55,473 nucleotides of DNA from JBJHCA01 sp050485785 (lineage in GTDB: Bacteria > Bacteroidota > Bacteroidia > Chitinophagales > Saprospiraceae): the NCBI GenBank assembly GCA_050485785.1, contig JBJHCA010000011.1, positions 1-55,473 of the forward strand. Reading direction: 5' to 3'. Below the pieces are notes generated by a model. The model was not told the DNA's origin. It saw only the letters and a list, made by a program, of their open reading frames with translations, and made no database searches. Position 1 is the first letter of the stretch. The number at the start of each line of letters is the position of its first letter. Made by a program: the position numbers and the translations under genes. Of this stretch, positions 1 to 8,207 are shown piece after piece.

Positions 1-67
1 GTTCCATCCAGTCGCTGAACAAGTCAAATTCTTCCACAATGGTGTGTTGTATGTCCTCTATGGTCAT
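1..67 (-). CDS. sufE: SufE family Fe-S assembly sulfur acceptor (N-terminal fragment)
   Basis: Only the first 22 codons lie in the window; the gene continues past the left edge. The start MTIEDIQHTIVEEFDLF followed by SDWME matches the conserved SufE N-terminus. SufE takes persulfide sulfur from the SufS active-site cysteine and passes it to the SufBCD scaffold. The ATG at 67 shares the four bases ATGA with the sufS stop, which suggests translational coupling. The call rests on a short fragment plus strong operon context; the SufE cysteine cannot be seen here. Confidence 0.85.
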   Translation of the reverse strand, partial: MTIEDIQHTIVEEFDLFSDWME

Positions 68-1323
68 CGCAACATTTTTAAGGCGCGCTCAAGGCTTTCC
101 AGTAAGCGGTCAGCATCGTCGCGGTTATTATAAATTCCCAGTGAAGCCCTCACCGTACCCGGAATCCCCAGGTGCTGCATCAGCGGCTGTGTACAATGGT
201 GGCCTGTTCTCACGGCTATGCCCTGTTTGTCGAGCAGCGCTCCTATGTCATAAGGGTGAATTCCTTCTGCACAAAAAGATATCACTGAAGCTTTAACCGG
301 TGAAGTTCCGTAGATCTTTATGCCATCAATCTTCTGTAACCTTTCGGTTGTGTAGCGGAGCAGTTCATTTTCGTGGGAGGCAATGTATTCATATCCCGCT
401 TCGTGCAAAAAATCGATGGCAGCTCCAAAACCTATCACCCCGGCAATATTGGGAGTACCGGCTTCAAACTTAAATGGCAATTCATTAAAAGTGGTGCCTT
501 CAAAGCTGACGTGGCTAATCATTTCACCGCCACCCTGATAAGGGGGCATGGCTTCAAGCCGGCCAGTTTTGCCGTACAACACGCCTACACCGGTAGGACC
601 GTACATTTTATGTGCACTCAGAGCATAAAAATCGGCATCCAGATCGCGCACATCGGGCTTAAAGTGAGGGGATGCCTGTGCACCGTCAATGAGTACCGGA
701 ATGTGGCGGCTGTGTGCCATGGCTATCATGTCCTTAACGGGATGTATGATGCCCAGTGCATTGGATACATGAACCAGGGCTACCATTTTTACCCGGTCGG
801 TGAGCATGCGGGAGTAGGCCTCAAGGTCTGTTTCCCCGTTTTCCAGCATGGGGATTACGCGGAGTTTGGCCCCGGTTTGTTCACCGATCAGCTGCCAGGG
901 AACAATATTGCTGTGGTGTTCGAGTGTAGTAAGCAGTATTTCGTCGCCGGGTTTGAAATTTTGACGACCAAATGATGAAGCCACTAGGTTGATGGACTCT
1001 GTGGTTCCCCGGGTAAAGATGATTTCATGAGCATGTTCGGCATTGAGCCAGGCGGCAGTTTTTTTCCTTACCTCTTCAAATGCATCGGTGGCCTGCTGGC
1101 TTAGCTGATAAACTCCCCGGTGGATATTGGCATGCTGATGCCGATAGTAGTGGTTCATTGCTTCAATCACCTGAACCGGCTTTTGGCTTGAAGCTGCGCT
1201 GTCAAGAAACACCAATGGCTTTCCGTTCATGGTTCCAGAAAGAACGGGAAACATGCTCCGGATCCTGCCGTGTTTTTCAGGATGCCCGATAGCGTGGTGT
1301 CCCTTATCCATCACTTCAGCCAT
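64..1323 (-). CDS. sufS: Cysteine desulfurase SufS
   Basis: PLP-dependent group II cysteine desulfurase that mobilises sulfur from cysteine for Fe-S assembly in the cytoplasm. Visible residues are His136 in LEHHSN, Asp213 and Gln216 in IDGAQ, the PLP lysine Lys239 in SAHKMYGPTG, and the persulfide cysteine Cys377 in RTGHHC. At 419 aa it is slightly longer than usual because of about 18 N-terminal residues before the conserved IRSMFP. The start at 1323 overlaps the sufD stop by 8 bp; a second ATG four codons later (MDKGHH) is an alternative. Fourth gene of sufBCDSE. Confidence 0.96.
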   Translation of the reverse strand: MAEVMDKGHHAIGHPEKHGRIRSMFPVLSGTMNGKPLVFLDSAASSQKPVQVIEAMNHYYRHQHANIHRGVYQLSQQATDAFEEVRKKTAAWLNAEHAHEIIFTRGTTESINLVASSFGRQNFKPGDEILLTTLEHHSNIVPWQLIGEQTGAKLRVIPMLENGETDLEAYSRMLTDRVKMVALVHVSNALGIIHPVKDMIAMAHSRHIPVLIDGAQASPHFKPDVRDLDADFYALSAHKMYGPTGVGVLYGKTGRLEAMPPYQGGGEMISHVSFEGTTFNELPFKFEAGTPNIAGVIGFGAAIDFLHEAGYEYIASHENELLRYTTERLQKIDGIKIYGTSPVKASVISFCAEGIHPYDIGALLDKQGIAVRTGHHCTQPLMQHLGIPGTVRASLGIYNNRDDADRLLESLERALKMLR

Positions 1324-2626
1324 TGTTCATTTTGTTTCGAATAGCTTCCATACAATAGTTTCTCAACTCCTCTATACTGAGGTGATCAAGTACCTCGGCT
1401 AAGAAAGCAAACTGTAGCATTGAACGCGATTCGCTGTCACTCAGTCCTCTTGACCGCAGGTAATAAACGGCCTCTTCATCCAGCTGTCCAATGGTGGCTC
1501 CGTGACTACAGCGAACATCGTCAGCAAATATTTCCAGCTGTGGCTTGGCATACATCATGGCATCTTCTGACAGCACAAGGCTACTGTTTTGCTGGAATGC
1601 ATTGGTTTTTTGTGCATCCTGCCTTACAATTACCCTGCCATTAAACACGCCTTTGCTCTTGCCGGTCAATATGCCTTTATACAGTTCATTGCTGGTGCAG
1701 TGTGGCACGGCATGATCAATCAGGGTGTAGTTATCGATATGTTGCCGGCCTGATGTCAGATAGCCGCCTATGAAATCAGTATGCACTCCGCTGTTTTTGT
1801 GAATTGTTTGCAGGTTGTTCCTCACAATGCGGCCTCCCAGATCCAGGTTCACTCCTGTATAGGTACTGTTGCGATCCTGTTCAACTTTAACATCGCTGAT
1901 GTGGAAAGACGCATTGTCTTCCTCCTGTACTTTGAAATGTTTGAGGATGGCATTTTGTGCAAGCGTTACTCCGGTGGTACTGCAGGTGAGGTATGATCCG
2001 GCATGTCCCCGGTGCATTTCTATCAGTGTCAGTTCACTGCTTTCGGCCAGATTAATTACCTGGCATAAACTGTTGAGTCCGTGAGGAGCCGTGCTGATAT
2101 TTTGAATAAAAATGGGCTCTAAAATGGTGGTTTTCGCGGGAACATGGACAAACAGTCCGTCACCACAAAGAGCTATACCAAGCAATTCAAAAGGGTGTTC
2201 AGCCTTCCTGATCCTGTCAGTTAAAGTCGTTTTCACCGTACTGCTGTACATCGGATGCTCCAGTGCTTCACTGATGGAGCTGATGTGTATCGATTCCTTA
2301 AGTTCTCTCCGGTTGCTGATACTAATGCTGCCGTTGTGGTATTGTACCACAAATGCCTTGTTTAATGGTACCGGCAAAGTCATCAATTCGCTGTCGCCAT
2401 GGACTTTCACGTAGTCCTGTTGTACAATGGGGCCTACCGAAGTGTACTTCCATTCCTCGGTTTTTAGTGTTGGGAACGGTACTTCTTGAAAACGGGCTAT
2501 AGCCATTTTCCGGATTTCATGCAGCGGATGTGTCCGCATGCCGTTGAGGGTAGCCTCAAAAGCGTGAAACATGGCCAGAAAGCGCTGTTTTACTTCTTTT
2601 TTATGCTGGGTGCTTGTTGCAATCAT
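1316..2626 (-). CDS. sufD: Fe-S cluster assembly protein SufD
   Basis: Subunit of the SufBC2D scaffold complex, which builds Fe-S clusters before transfer to apoproteins. The 436-aa product has the expected length. The C-terminal half carries the SufBD right-handed beta-helix core, with stretches such as GGYLTSGRQHIDNYTLIDH, VFNGRVIVRQDAQKTNA and FADDVRCSHGATIG, the last containing the conserved cysteine and histidine region. It lies 70 bp downstream of sufC and overlaps sufS by 8 bp. SufD and SufB are homologous; the order and the shorter N-terminal domain identify this copy as SufD. Confidence 0.95.
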   Translation of the reverse strand: MIATSTQHKKEVKQRFLAMFHAFEATLNGMRTHPLHEIRKMAIARFQEVPFPTLKTEEWKYTSVGPIVQQDYVKVHGDSELMTLPVPLNKAFVVQYHNGSISISNRRELKESIHISSISEALEHPMYSSTVKTTLTDRIRKAEHPFELLGIALCGDGLFVHVPAKTTILEPIFIQNISTAPHGLNSLCQVINLAESSELTLIEMHRGHAGSYLTCSTTGVTLAQNAILKHFKVQEEDNASFHISDVKVEQDRNSTYTGVNLDLGGRIVRNNLQTIHKNSGVHTDFIGGYLTSGRQHIDNYTLIDHAVPHCTSNELYKGILTGKSKGVFNGRVIVRQDAQKTNAFQQNSSLVLSEDAMMYAKPQLEIFADDVRCSHGATIGQLDEEAVYYLRSRGLSDSESRSMLQFAFLAEVLDHLSIEELRNYCMEAIRNKMNNG

Positions 2627-2696
2627 GGTTTTGATCCTTTTCGGATGATAGCCGGTAGTATGGTCAGCCGGGTTATTTTCATCCGGTCAATGTAAT

Positions 2697-3458
2697 TTAT
2701 GCGGGTAATGCCTCGGCTTCCTCCTTGATCCAGTCATAGCCCCGCTCTTCCAGTTCATGTGCCAGGCTTTTGTCGCCTGATTTTACAATGCGGCCTTCAT
2801 ACAATACGTGAACAAAGTCGGGTTCAATGTAATCAAGCAGCCGCTGATAATGGGTCACAATCACAAATGAACGGTCGGGTGACCGCAGGTTGTTTACAGC
2901 ATCTGCCACTACCTTCAGCGCATCAATGTCCAGTCCTGAGTCCGTTTCATCCAGAATGGCCAGTACAGGTTCCAGCAACAACATTTGAAGCATTTCATGG
3001 CGTTTTTTCTCCCCACCGCTAAACCCTTCATTCAGCGAACGCCGCAACAGGTCTTCACGAATACCGATCATCCGGATCGCTTCGCGAAGTTTTTTCAGCA
3101 TTTCCACCGCATTCAGTTCTTCTTCATTGCGGGCTTTGCGATGTGCATTCACAATGCTCTTTAAAAAATTGGAAGTGCTCACACCAGGTATTTCTATAGG
3201 GTACTGAAAAGCCATGAATAGCCCTTTCAATGCTCGTTCATCCACTTCCAGCTCAAGCAAATCCTCGCCCAGGTATTCTATACTGCCTTCTGTTACTTCA
3301 AAGGCATCGCGGCCTGCCAGCACATTGGCCAGAGTGCTTTTTCCCGATCCGTTGGGTCCCATAATGGCATGCACTTCTCCGGGTTTTACCTCAAGACTTA
3401 GCCCCCTGAGGATTTCCTTTTCTTCAACCCGTACTTTTAAATTATTGATCGATAGCAT
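2697..3458 (-). CDS. sufC: Fe-S cluster assembly ATPase SufC
   Basis: ABC-type ATPase that drives rearrangement of the SufB-SufD heterodimer during cluster assembly; it is cytoplasmic rather than a transporter subunit. Residues seen are the Walker A motif GPNGSGKST at 34-42, the Q-loop region FQYP near 84, the signature FSGGEKKR at 146-153, and Walker B AILDE with Glu171. The family-typical ETDSGLD follows. Length 253 aa is normal. It sits 78 bp after sufB and 70 bp before sufD. Confidence 0.97.
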   Translation of the reverse strand: MLSINNLKVRVEEKEILRGLSLEVKPGEVHAIMGPNGSGKSTLANVLAGRDAFEVTEGSIEYLGEDLLELEVDERALKGLFMAFQYPIEIPGVSTSNFLKSIVNAHRKARNEEELNAVEMLKKLREAIRMIGIREDLLRRSLNEGFSGGEKKRHEMLQMLLLEPVLAILDETDSGLDIDALKVVADAVNNLRSPDRSFVIVTHYQRLLDYIEPDFVHVLYEGRIVKSGDKSLAHELEERGYDWIKEEAEALPA

Positions 3459-3536
3459 ATTGCGTTAATTGTTTCAGTAATTGACTGGAAAATCTTAGCC
3501 TGCAATGAAGCCTTGACATGCGGTTGGATTAAAACT

Positions 3537-4982
3537 TTAACCCACACTGCCCTCAAGGCTGATGGCCAAGAGTTTTTGTGCTTCCACGGCAAACTCCATG
3601 GGCAGTTCGTTAAAAACCTCCTTACAGTAGCCGTTTACAATCATATTGATGGCGTCCTCCTCACTAAGCCCTCGTTGCATCAGATAGAACAATTGGTCTT
3701 CACCTATTTTGCTGGTTGTAGCCTCGTGTTCTACTCTGGCCGTCTTGTTTTCCACTTCCAGATATGGAAAGGTATGGGCACCACAGCGGTCTCCCAGCAA
3801 CAGTGAGTCACACTGACTGAAGTTATGGGCATTGTGTGCCTTACGGCCTATTTTTACCAGCCCGCGGTATGAGTTGTGGCTTTTGCCGGCTGAAATCCCT
3901 TTGCTGATAATAGTACTTCGGGTATTCCTGCCTAAGTGGTACATCTTGGTACCGGTATCCGCCTGCTGAAAGTGATTGGTGAGCGCAACGGAATAAAACT
4001 CGCCAACAGAATCATCCCCTTTCAATATACAACTCGGGTACTTCCACGTAATGGCCGATCCGGTCTCTACCTGTGTCCAGGTTATCTTACTCCGTTGCCC
4101 GGCACAAAGTCCGCGCTTGGTCACAAAGTTATAGATGCCGCCTTTGCCTTCCTTGTCGCCGGGGTACCAGTTTTGCACGGTCGAGTACTTGATGGTGGCT
4201 CTGTCAAGTGCCACTAACTCCACAACGGCAGCATGCAGTTGATTTTCATCCCTCATAGGGGCAGTACAACCTTCCAGATAACTCACCTGACTAGCCTCTT
4301 CGGCTACTATCAGCGTCCGTTCAAATTGCCCGGTATTTTTCTCATTGATCCTGAAATACGTCGAAAGTTCCATCGGGCATTGCACGCCCTTGGGTATATA
4401 AACAAAGGATCCGTCGCTGAACACAGCCGAGTTGAGTGCGGCAAAAAAGTTATCGGTATAGGGGACCACTGTACCCAGGTACTTTTTAATCAGCCCGGGG
4501 TGCTCCTGCACGGCTTCGCTGAATGAACAAAACACAATGCCCAGCTCGGCAAGCTTTTCCTTATACGTAGTTTTTACGGATACACTGTCAATTACCGCAT
4601 CTACGGCCACTCCAGCAAGCATTTTCTGCTCTTCCAGCGGAATGCCCAGCTTCTCAAACGTCCGCAGCAATTCAGGGTCAACTTCATCAAGGCTGTTGAG
4701 TAAAGGCTTCTTTTTGGGAGCCGAGTAATAACTGATCTCGCGATAGTCAATTGCAGGGTAGTGAACATTAGGCCAGTGCGGTTCTTTCATGGTCTGCCAA
4801 TGCCTGAATGCTTTCAGCCGCCATTCCAAAAGCCACTCAGGCTCATTCTTTTTAGCCGAAATCAGCCTAACTACATCCTCATCCAACCCGGGCGGAATGG
4901 TTTCGGCTTCTATATTGCTGGTAAATCCGTATTTGTAATCCGATACGGTATGCTGTTCCAGCGTTTTCATCGATTCACTCAT
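3537..4982 (-). CDS. sufB: Fe-S cluster assembly scaffold SufB
   Basis: Main scaffold protein of the SUF system, on which the nascent Fe-S cluster forms. The 481-aa length and conserved blocks (GVQCPMELSTYFRIN, SYLEGCTAP, LHAAVVELVALD, KGGIYNFVTKRG, RSTIISKGISAGKSHNSYRG, GDRCGAHTFPYLEV) are diagnostic. It is the first gene of the operon, starting with ATG at 4982. A 20-bp inverted repeat lies 59-78 bp upstream and could be the operator. No sufA or Rrf2-type regulator is next to it in this window. Confidence 0.97.
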   Translation of the reverse strand: MSESMKTLEQHTVSDYKYGFTSNIEAETIPPGLDEDVVRLISAKKNEPEWLLEWRLKAFRHWQTMKEPHWPNVHYPAIDYREISYYSAPKKKPLLNSLDEVDPELLRTFEKLGIPLEEQKMLAGVAVDAVIDSVSVKTTYKEKLAELGIVFCSFSEAVQEHPGLIKKYLGTVVPYTDNFFAALNSAVFSDGSFVYIPKGVQCPMELSTYFRINEKNTGQFERTLIVAEEASQVSYLEGCTAPMRDENQLHAAVVELVALDRATIKYSTVQNWYPGDKEGKGGIYNFVTKRGLCAGQRSKITWTQVETGSAITWKYPSCILKGDDSVGEFYSVALTNHFQQADTGTKMYHLGRNTRSTIISKGISAGKSHNSYRGLVKIGRKAHNAHNFSQCDSLLLGDRCGAHTFPYLEVENKTARVEHEATTSKIGEDQLFYLMQRGLSEEDAINMIVNGYCKEVFNELPMEFAVEAQKLLAISLEGSVG

Positions 4983-5341
4983 GTCTCAATTGTATTGCCG
5001 GTTATCTTTATCTGGACTAATTCGCCGCAAAGTTCCGAAATTTATACAAAAAAGTATAAATAAAGTTGGGTCTAGTTCCATTTATTTTGTCGATCACACC
5101 ATAAATCTGTTCTGTAAAACCTGCGAATTGTACTATGACCTGCTCTTTGCGTTTTGTTACAGGTATTTTATATATCTCTTTGTTGTGCATGGTGTGCATT
5201 TTTAGCCGGGGAAGTACCATGTAGTCGTGTTGCTTACCGTAAGCAGTAAAAATTACCTGTGGCCATGATAATTTCAGTTTTCATGCAATCCTGAACAAAC
5301 CAGTATCTTCAGGGCTTAATCAAGCTGTAACCCGATTCTTC
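4983..5341. other. Divergent intergenic region, sufB / yidD
   Basis: About 360 bp between the divergent sufB and yidD starts. It holds the TTTATAC-N6-GTATAAA inverted repeat (5041-5060), a -7-like octamer GAACTTTG on the minus strand (5035-5028), and a short hairpin TGCTTA-CCG-TAAGCA near 5230. A 67-codon minus-strand frame (5017-5220) crosses it, but I see no family resemblance and treat it as chance. Confidence 0.5.
5041..5060. promoter_or_regulatory. Inverted repeat upstream of sufB, candidate operator
   Basis: Perfect 7-bp arms TTTATAC and GTATAAA around a 6-base A-tract, centred about 68 bp before the sufB ATG and just upstream of the -7-like octamer GAACTTTG (5035-5028, minus strand). 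SUF operons are commonly controlled by iron or Fe-S responsive repressors, so an operator role is reasonable. The cognate regulator cannot be named from the sequence. Confidence 0.4.
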
Positions 5342-5641
5342 ATGAGCATCCTTAAAATCATTGGTCGCGGCCTGGCTTATGTACTCATAGCACCGGTACG
5401 GTTTTATCAGTTAGTGCTCAGTCCACTGCTACCTCGCACTTGTCGCTATCACCCTTCCTGTTCAAATTATATGATACAGGCTTTGAAAAAACGCGGGCCG
5501 GTTGTAGGTTTGTGGTTGGGCCTGCGTCGGATTGCGCGTTGCCACCCCTGGGGAGGTCATGGCTATGATCCGGTTCCGGACAAACCCTCAAAACAACACC
5601 ATCATCATGATCTCACGTCCAAGAAGAAATCGAAACTCTGA
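5342..5641 (+). CDS. yidD: Membrane protein insertion efficiency factor YidD
   Basis: Small amphipathic membrane-associated protein thought to assist YidC-dependent insertion of inner-membrane proteins. The 99-aa sequence has the whole family core: RFYQLVLSPLLP, then the cysteine-rich CRYHPSCSNYMIQAL, then RRIARCHPWGGHGYDPVP, with three conserved cysteines. Its last 35 bases overlap the predicted start of hemB in another frame, so the two are probably co-transcribed. Confidence 0.95.
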   Translation: MSILKIIGRGLAYVLIAPVRFYQLVLSPLLPRTCRYHPSCSNYMIQALKKRGPVVGLWLGLRRIARCHPWGGHGYDPVPDKPSKQHHHHDLTSKKKSKL

Positions 5642-6584
5642 GTCTGTACGTCGCCTTGTGCGTGAAACTCATCTTCATCCTTCAAAGCTTGTTCTGCCGC
5701 TTTTTTTACTGGAGGGTAAAGATGTTCGTTCAGCGATTGATTCCCTTCCCGGAGTGTACAGGCAAACAGAAGAACATTTGGCCAACAGCATACAGGAGGC
5801 CATTGACCTGGGCATTACGGCATTCATGATCTTTCCGGTAATTCCCGAACACTATAAGGACGCAGTAGCCGGCTATGCTTCCAACCCGGATAACTTTTAT
5901 CTTCGCACTGTAAGCAGCTTGCGCAGTTCTTTTCCCGATGTAGTGCTCATCAGCGATACAGCCATGGACCCTTACAGCATTGACGGTCATGACGGCTTGG
6001 TAAAAGACGGCCGGATACTGAATGACGAAACGCTCCCCATTCTGGCAGATATGGCCGTGGCACAGGCCCGTGCCGGCTTTGACATTATCGGCCCCTCCGA
6101 CATGATGGATGGCCGGGTGGCTTTTATCCGCGAAAGGTTGGATCAGCATGGCTTTACTGGCACCGGCATCATGAGTTATACTGCCAAATACGCCAGTGCT
6201 TTTTACGGGCCATTTCGCGATGCACTTGACTCTGCACCCAGGGCCGGTGATAAAAAGTCCTATCAGATGGATTATGCCAACCGTAGGGAGGCACTGCGTG
6301 AGGCCGAACTGGATGAAGCCGAAGGGGCTGACTTTCTCATGGTAAAACCGGCTTTGCATTACATGGATATAATCAGCGATCTGAGTCAAACTTCAAACCT
6401 GCCGGTAGCCGCCTACCATGTGTCCGGCGAGTGTGCCATGCTGAGGGCAGCTTGCAATAATGGTTGGCTGCAATATGAAAAGGCTATGCCCGAAACGCTC
6501 ATCAGTCTGCACAGAGCCGGCGCAGACGTGATCATATCCTATTTCGCTGCCGACTATGCCCGTTGGTATAGAGGAGAACTATAG
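5607..6584 (+). CDS. hemB: Delta-aminolevulinic acid dehydratase (porphobilinogen synthase)
   Basis: Condenses two 5-aminolevulinate molecules to porphobilinogen in tetrapyrrole synthesis. The Schiff-base lysines are Lys194 (YTAKYASAFYGPFRDA) and Lys247 (FLMVKPALHY). The metal-site segment reads DTAMDPYSIDGHDG, without the cysteine triad of zinc-type enzymes, pointing to the Mg-dependent type. I chose the ATG at 5607, giving 325 aa and the usual start MISRPRRNRNSESVRRLV. An upstream in-frame ATG at 5532 would add 25 residues lying wholly within yidD and unlike the family. hemE is encoded separately at 27720. Confidence 0.95.
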   Translation: MISRPRRNRNSESVRRLVRETHLHPSKLVLPLFLLEGKDVRSAIDSLPGVYRQTEEHLANSIQEAIDLGITAFMIFPVIPEHYKDAVAGYASNPDNFYLRTVSSLRSSFPDVVLISDTAMDPYSIDGHDGLVKDGRILNDETLPILADMAVAQARAGFDIIGPSDMMDGRVAFIRERLDQHGFTGTGIMSYTAKYASAFYGPFRDALDSAPRAGDKKSYQMDYANRREALREAELDEAEGADFLMVKPALHYMDIISDLSQTSNLPVAAYHVSGECAMLRAACNNGWLQYEKAMPETLISLHRAGADVIISYFAADYARWYRGEL

Positions 6585-6593
6585 GAAAGATTT

Positions 6594-6625
6594 AAAAAAG
6601 CCCCGTATTCGGGTAAATACGGGGC
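6594..6625 (-). terminator. Rho-independent terminator of ndk
   Basis: A perfect 10-bp stem (GCCCCGTATT at 6600-6609 with AATACGGGGC at 6616-6625) closes a six-base loop. Read on the minus strand it is followed by TTTTTTAAAT, a proper U-tract, so it terminates ndk. On the plus strand no T-run follows, so it is less likely to stop hemB transcription. Confidence 0.85.
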
Positions 6626-6649
6626 CTGGCCAGATCAGAAGTGTTCTGA

Positions 6650-7075
6650 TTAATAACTTACAATCTCCTCATGGCTGAAGTGAAATGCGGCTTCAGCCGC
6701 TGCATTTTCGTCAGAATCTGCACCGTGAACTGCGTTTTCACCAATATTGGCGGCATACAGGTAACGAATTGTGCCGGGGTTGGCTTCAGACGGATTGGTG
6801 GCACCAATCAGTTTGCGAAAGTTTTCCACGGCATTGTCCTTTTCCAGCACTGCGGCCACTATGGGGCCGGATGACATAAAGTCTACCAATTCTTCGTAGA
6901 AAGGGCGCTCGCGGTGTACGGCATAAAAATCACCGGCTTTCTCTTTGCTCAGATGAACCATTTTCATGGCTACGATCTTAAAGCCGTTTTCGCAGATCTT
7001 ATTGAGTATGGCTCCGGTATGTCCCGCGCGCACCGCGTCGGGCTTGATCATGGTAAATGTTCGGTTGGACGACAT
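6650..7075 (-). CDS. ndk: Nucleoside diphosphate kinase
   Basis: Transfers the gamma-phosphate from ATP to other NDPs through a phosphohistidine. The active-site histidine is His117 in NAVHGADSDENA, the classic NDK signature. The start RTFTMIKPDAV and the KIVAMKMVHLSKEKA stretch are also typical, and 141 aa is the normal length. It stands alone on the minus strand, convergent with hemB, with its own -7 box and terminator. Confidence 0.97.
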   Translation of the reverse strand: MSSNRTFTMIKPDAVRAGHTGAILNKICENGFKIVAMKMVHLSKEKAGDFYAVHRERPFYEELVDFMSSGPIVAAVLEKDNAVENFRKLIGATNPSEANPGTIRYLYAANIGENAVHGADSDENAAAEAAFHFSHEEIVSY

Positions 7076-7103
7076 GTTTGGGTATTTTGATTAAAAAACG
7101 CTG

Positions 7104-7111
7104 CAAAGGTA
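7104..7111 (-). promoter_or_regulatory. -7 promoter box for ndk
   Basis: TACCTTTG on the minus strand matches the Bacteroidota -7 consensus TAnnTTTG exactly, 28 bp before the ndk start. No TTTG at the exact 19-nt spacing is seen, so only the -7 half is supported. Confidence 0.5.
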
Positions 7112-7187
7112 GTATTTCATTGTAACTTTACTCCGCAAAAACTGATATACAAACAACAAGCCAGGCAGCCAGGAGCAAATACCCGAT

Positions 7188-8207
7188 ATGCATAATTTTG
7201 ATTCACTCAGACAGATCCTGACCGGTTCACCTCAATACATTGTCATTACTTCACACCGCAATCCCGACGGAGATGCCATTGGATCATGTCTGGCCATGCA
7301 ACTGTATCTCACCAGGCTGGGTCATCGCTGCGTGAGCATGGTTCCCAGTGAATTTCCGGAGTTCGTTGAGTTTTTGCCCGGGTGCAGGGATATTCTCATC
7401 TACGACCTCGATCCGGAGCAGTGTCTTCAGTATATTGAAGCTGCCGACATCATTTTTGCCCTGGATTACAATGCCCTTAGCAGAGTTGATAAAATGGGCG
7501 ATGCCATTGCCGCTACAAGTGCCGTAAAAGTGTTGCTCGATCATCACCTCGAACCGGAAAACTTTGCTGAATATATCTGGTCAGAGTCATGGCGAAGTTC
7601 CACCTGCGAAATAGTGGATGCATTTATCGAAAAGATGCAAACCCCTGACCTTATGGATCCGCTGATTGCTGAATGCCTGTATACCGGCATACTCACCGAC
7701 ACCGGCGGTTTCAGGTATTCCACTACCCCGGAATTGTTTGAGCGTGTTGCGGCCATTCAGCGGAAGGGTGTTGACAACGGCATCATGCAGGATAAGGTGT
7801 TTAACAGTGCCACTGAAAAGCAGGTAAGGCTTTTAGGCCATTGCCTGGCTAACCGAATGGAAGTACTTGGAGAGCTCAACACGGCCATTATCTGGCTTTC
7901 CAAAGCTGACTACGAGAATTTTGATATTCAGCGCGGAGACACCGAAGGTATTGTCAACCAGATGCTGAAGATCAAATCCGTACAAATGGCTGTATTTATT
8001 ACGGAACAGCCAAAGATCGTTAAACTCTCATTCCGGTCAAAAGGAAGTTTTTCAGTTCAGGCCATTGCATCTGCTCATTTTAGCGGAGGTGGTCATATCA
8101 ACGCATCCGGCGGCCATTCTTTCCAAAGCCTGGACGAAACCCTGACGCGTTTAAAAGGTATATTGCCGCATTATAAGGATCAACTTAATCTGCATGCTTC
8201 GATCTAG
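7188..8207 (+). CDS. nrnA: DHH/DHHA1 phosphoesterase, NrnA-like (oligoribonuclease / pAp phosphatase)
   Basis: Bifunctional NrnA-type enzymes degrade short oligoribonucleotides and remove the 3'-phosphate from pAp. The N-terminal DHH domain shows motif I SHRNPDGDAIGS (Asp27, Asp29), ALDYN, and the name-giving LDHHLEP. An ILTDTGGFRYS block follows, and the C-terminal DHHA1 domain ends in GGGHINASGG. The 339-aa length fits NrnA rather than RecJ. Its 3' end overlaps the next gene by 14 bp. The exact substrate preference is inferred from the family. Confidence 0.88.
   Translation: MHNFDSLRQILTGSPQYIVITSHRNPDGDAIGSCLAMQLYLTRLGHRCVSMVPSEFPEFVEFLPGCRDILIYDLDPEQCLQYIEAADIIFALDYNALSRVDKMGDAIAATSAVKVLLDHHLEPENFAEYIWSESWRSSTCEIVDAFIEKMQTPDLMDPLIAECLYTGILTDTGGFRYSTTPELFERVAAIQRKGVDNGIMQDKVFNSATEKQVRLLGHCLANRMEVLGELNTAIIWLSKADYENFDIQRGDTEGIVNQMLKIKSVQMAVFITEQPKIVKLSFRSKGSFSVQAIASAHFSGGGHINASGGHSFQSLDETLTRLKGILPHYKDQLNLHASI

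Noticed and set aside
5017..5220. 67-codon minus-strand frame upstream of sufB
   Set aside because: No family resemblance, and it overlaps the palindrome and promoter-like sites.
5730..6389. Minus-strand open frame of 219 codons
   Set aside because: Antisense shadow of hemB, which has complete catalytic motifs.
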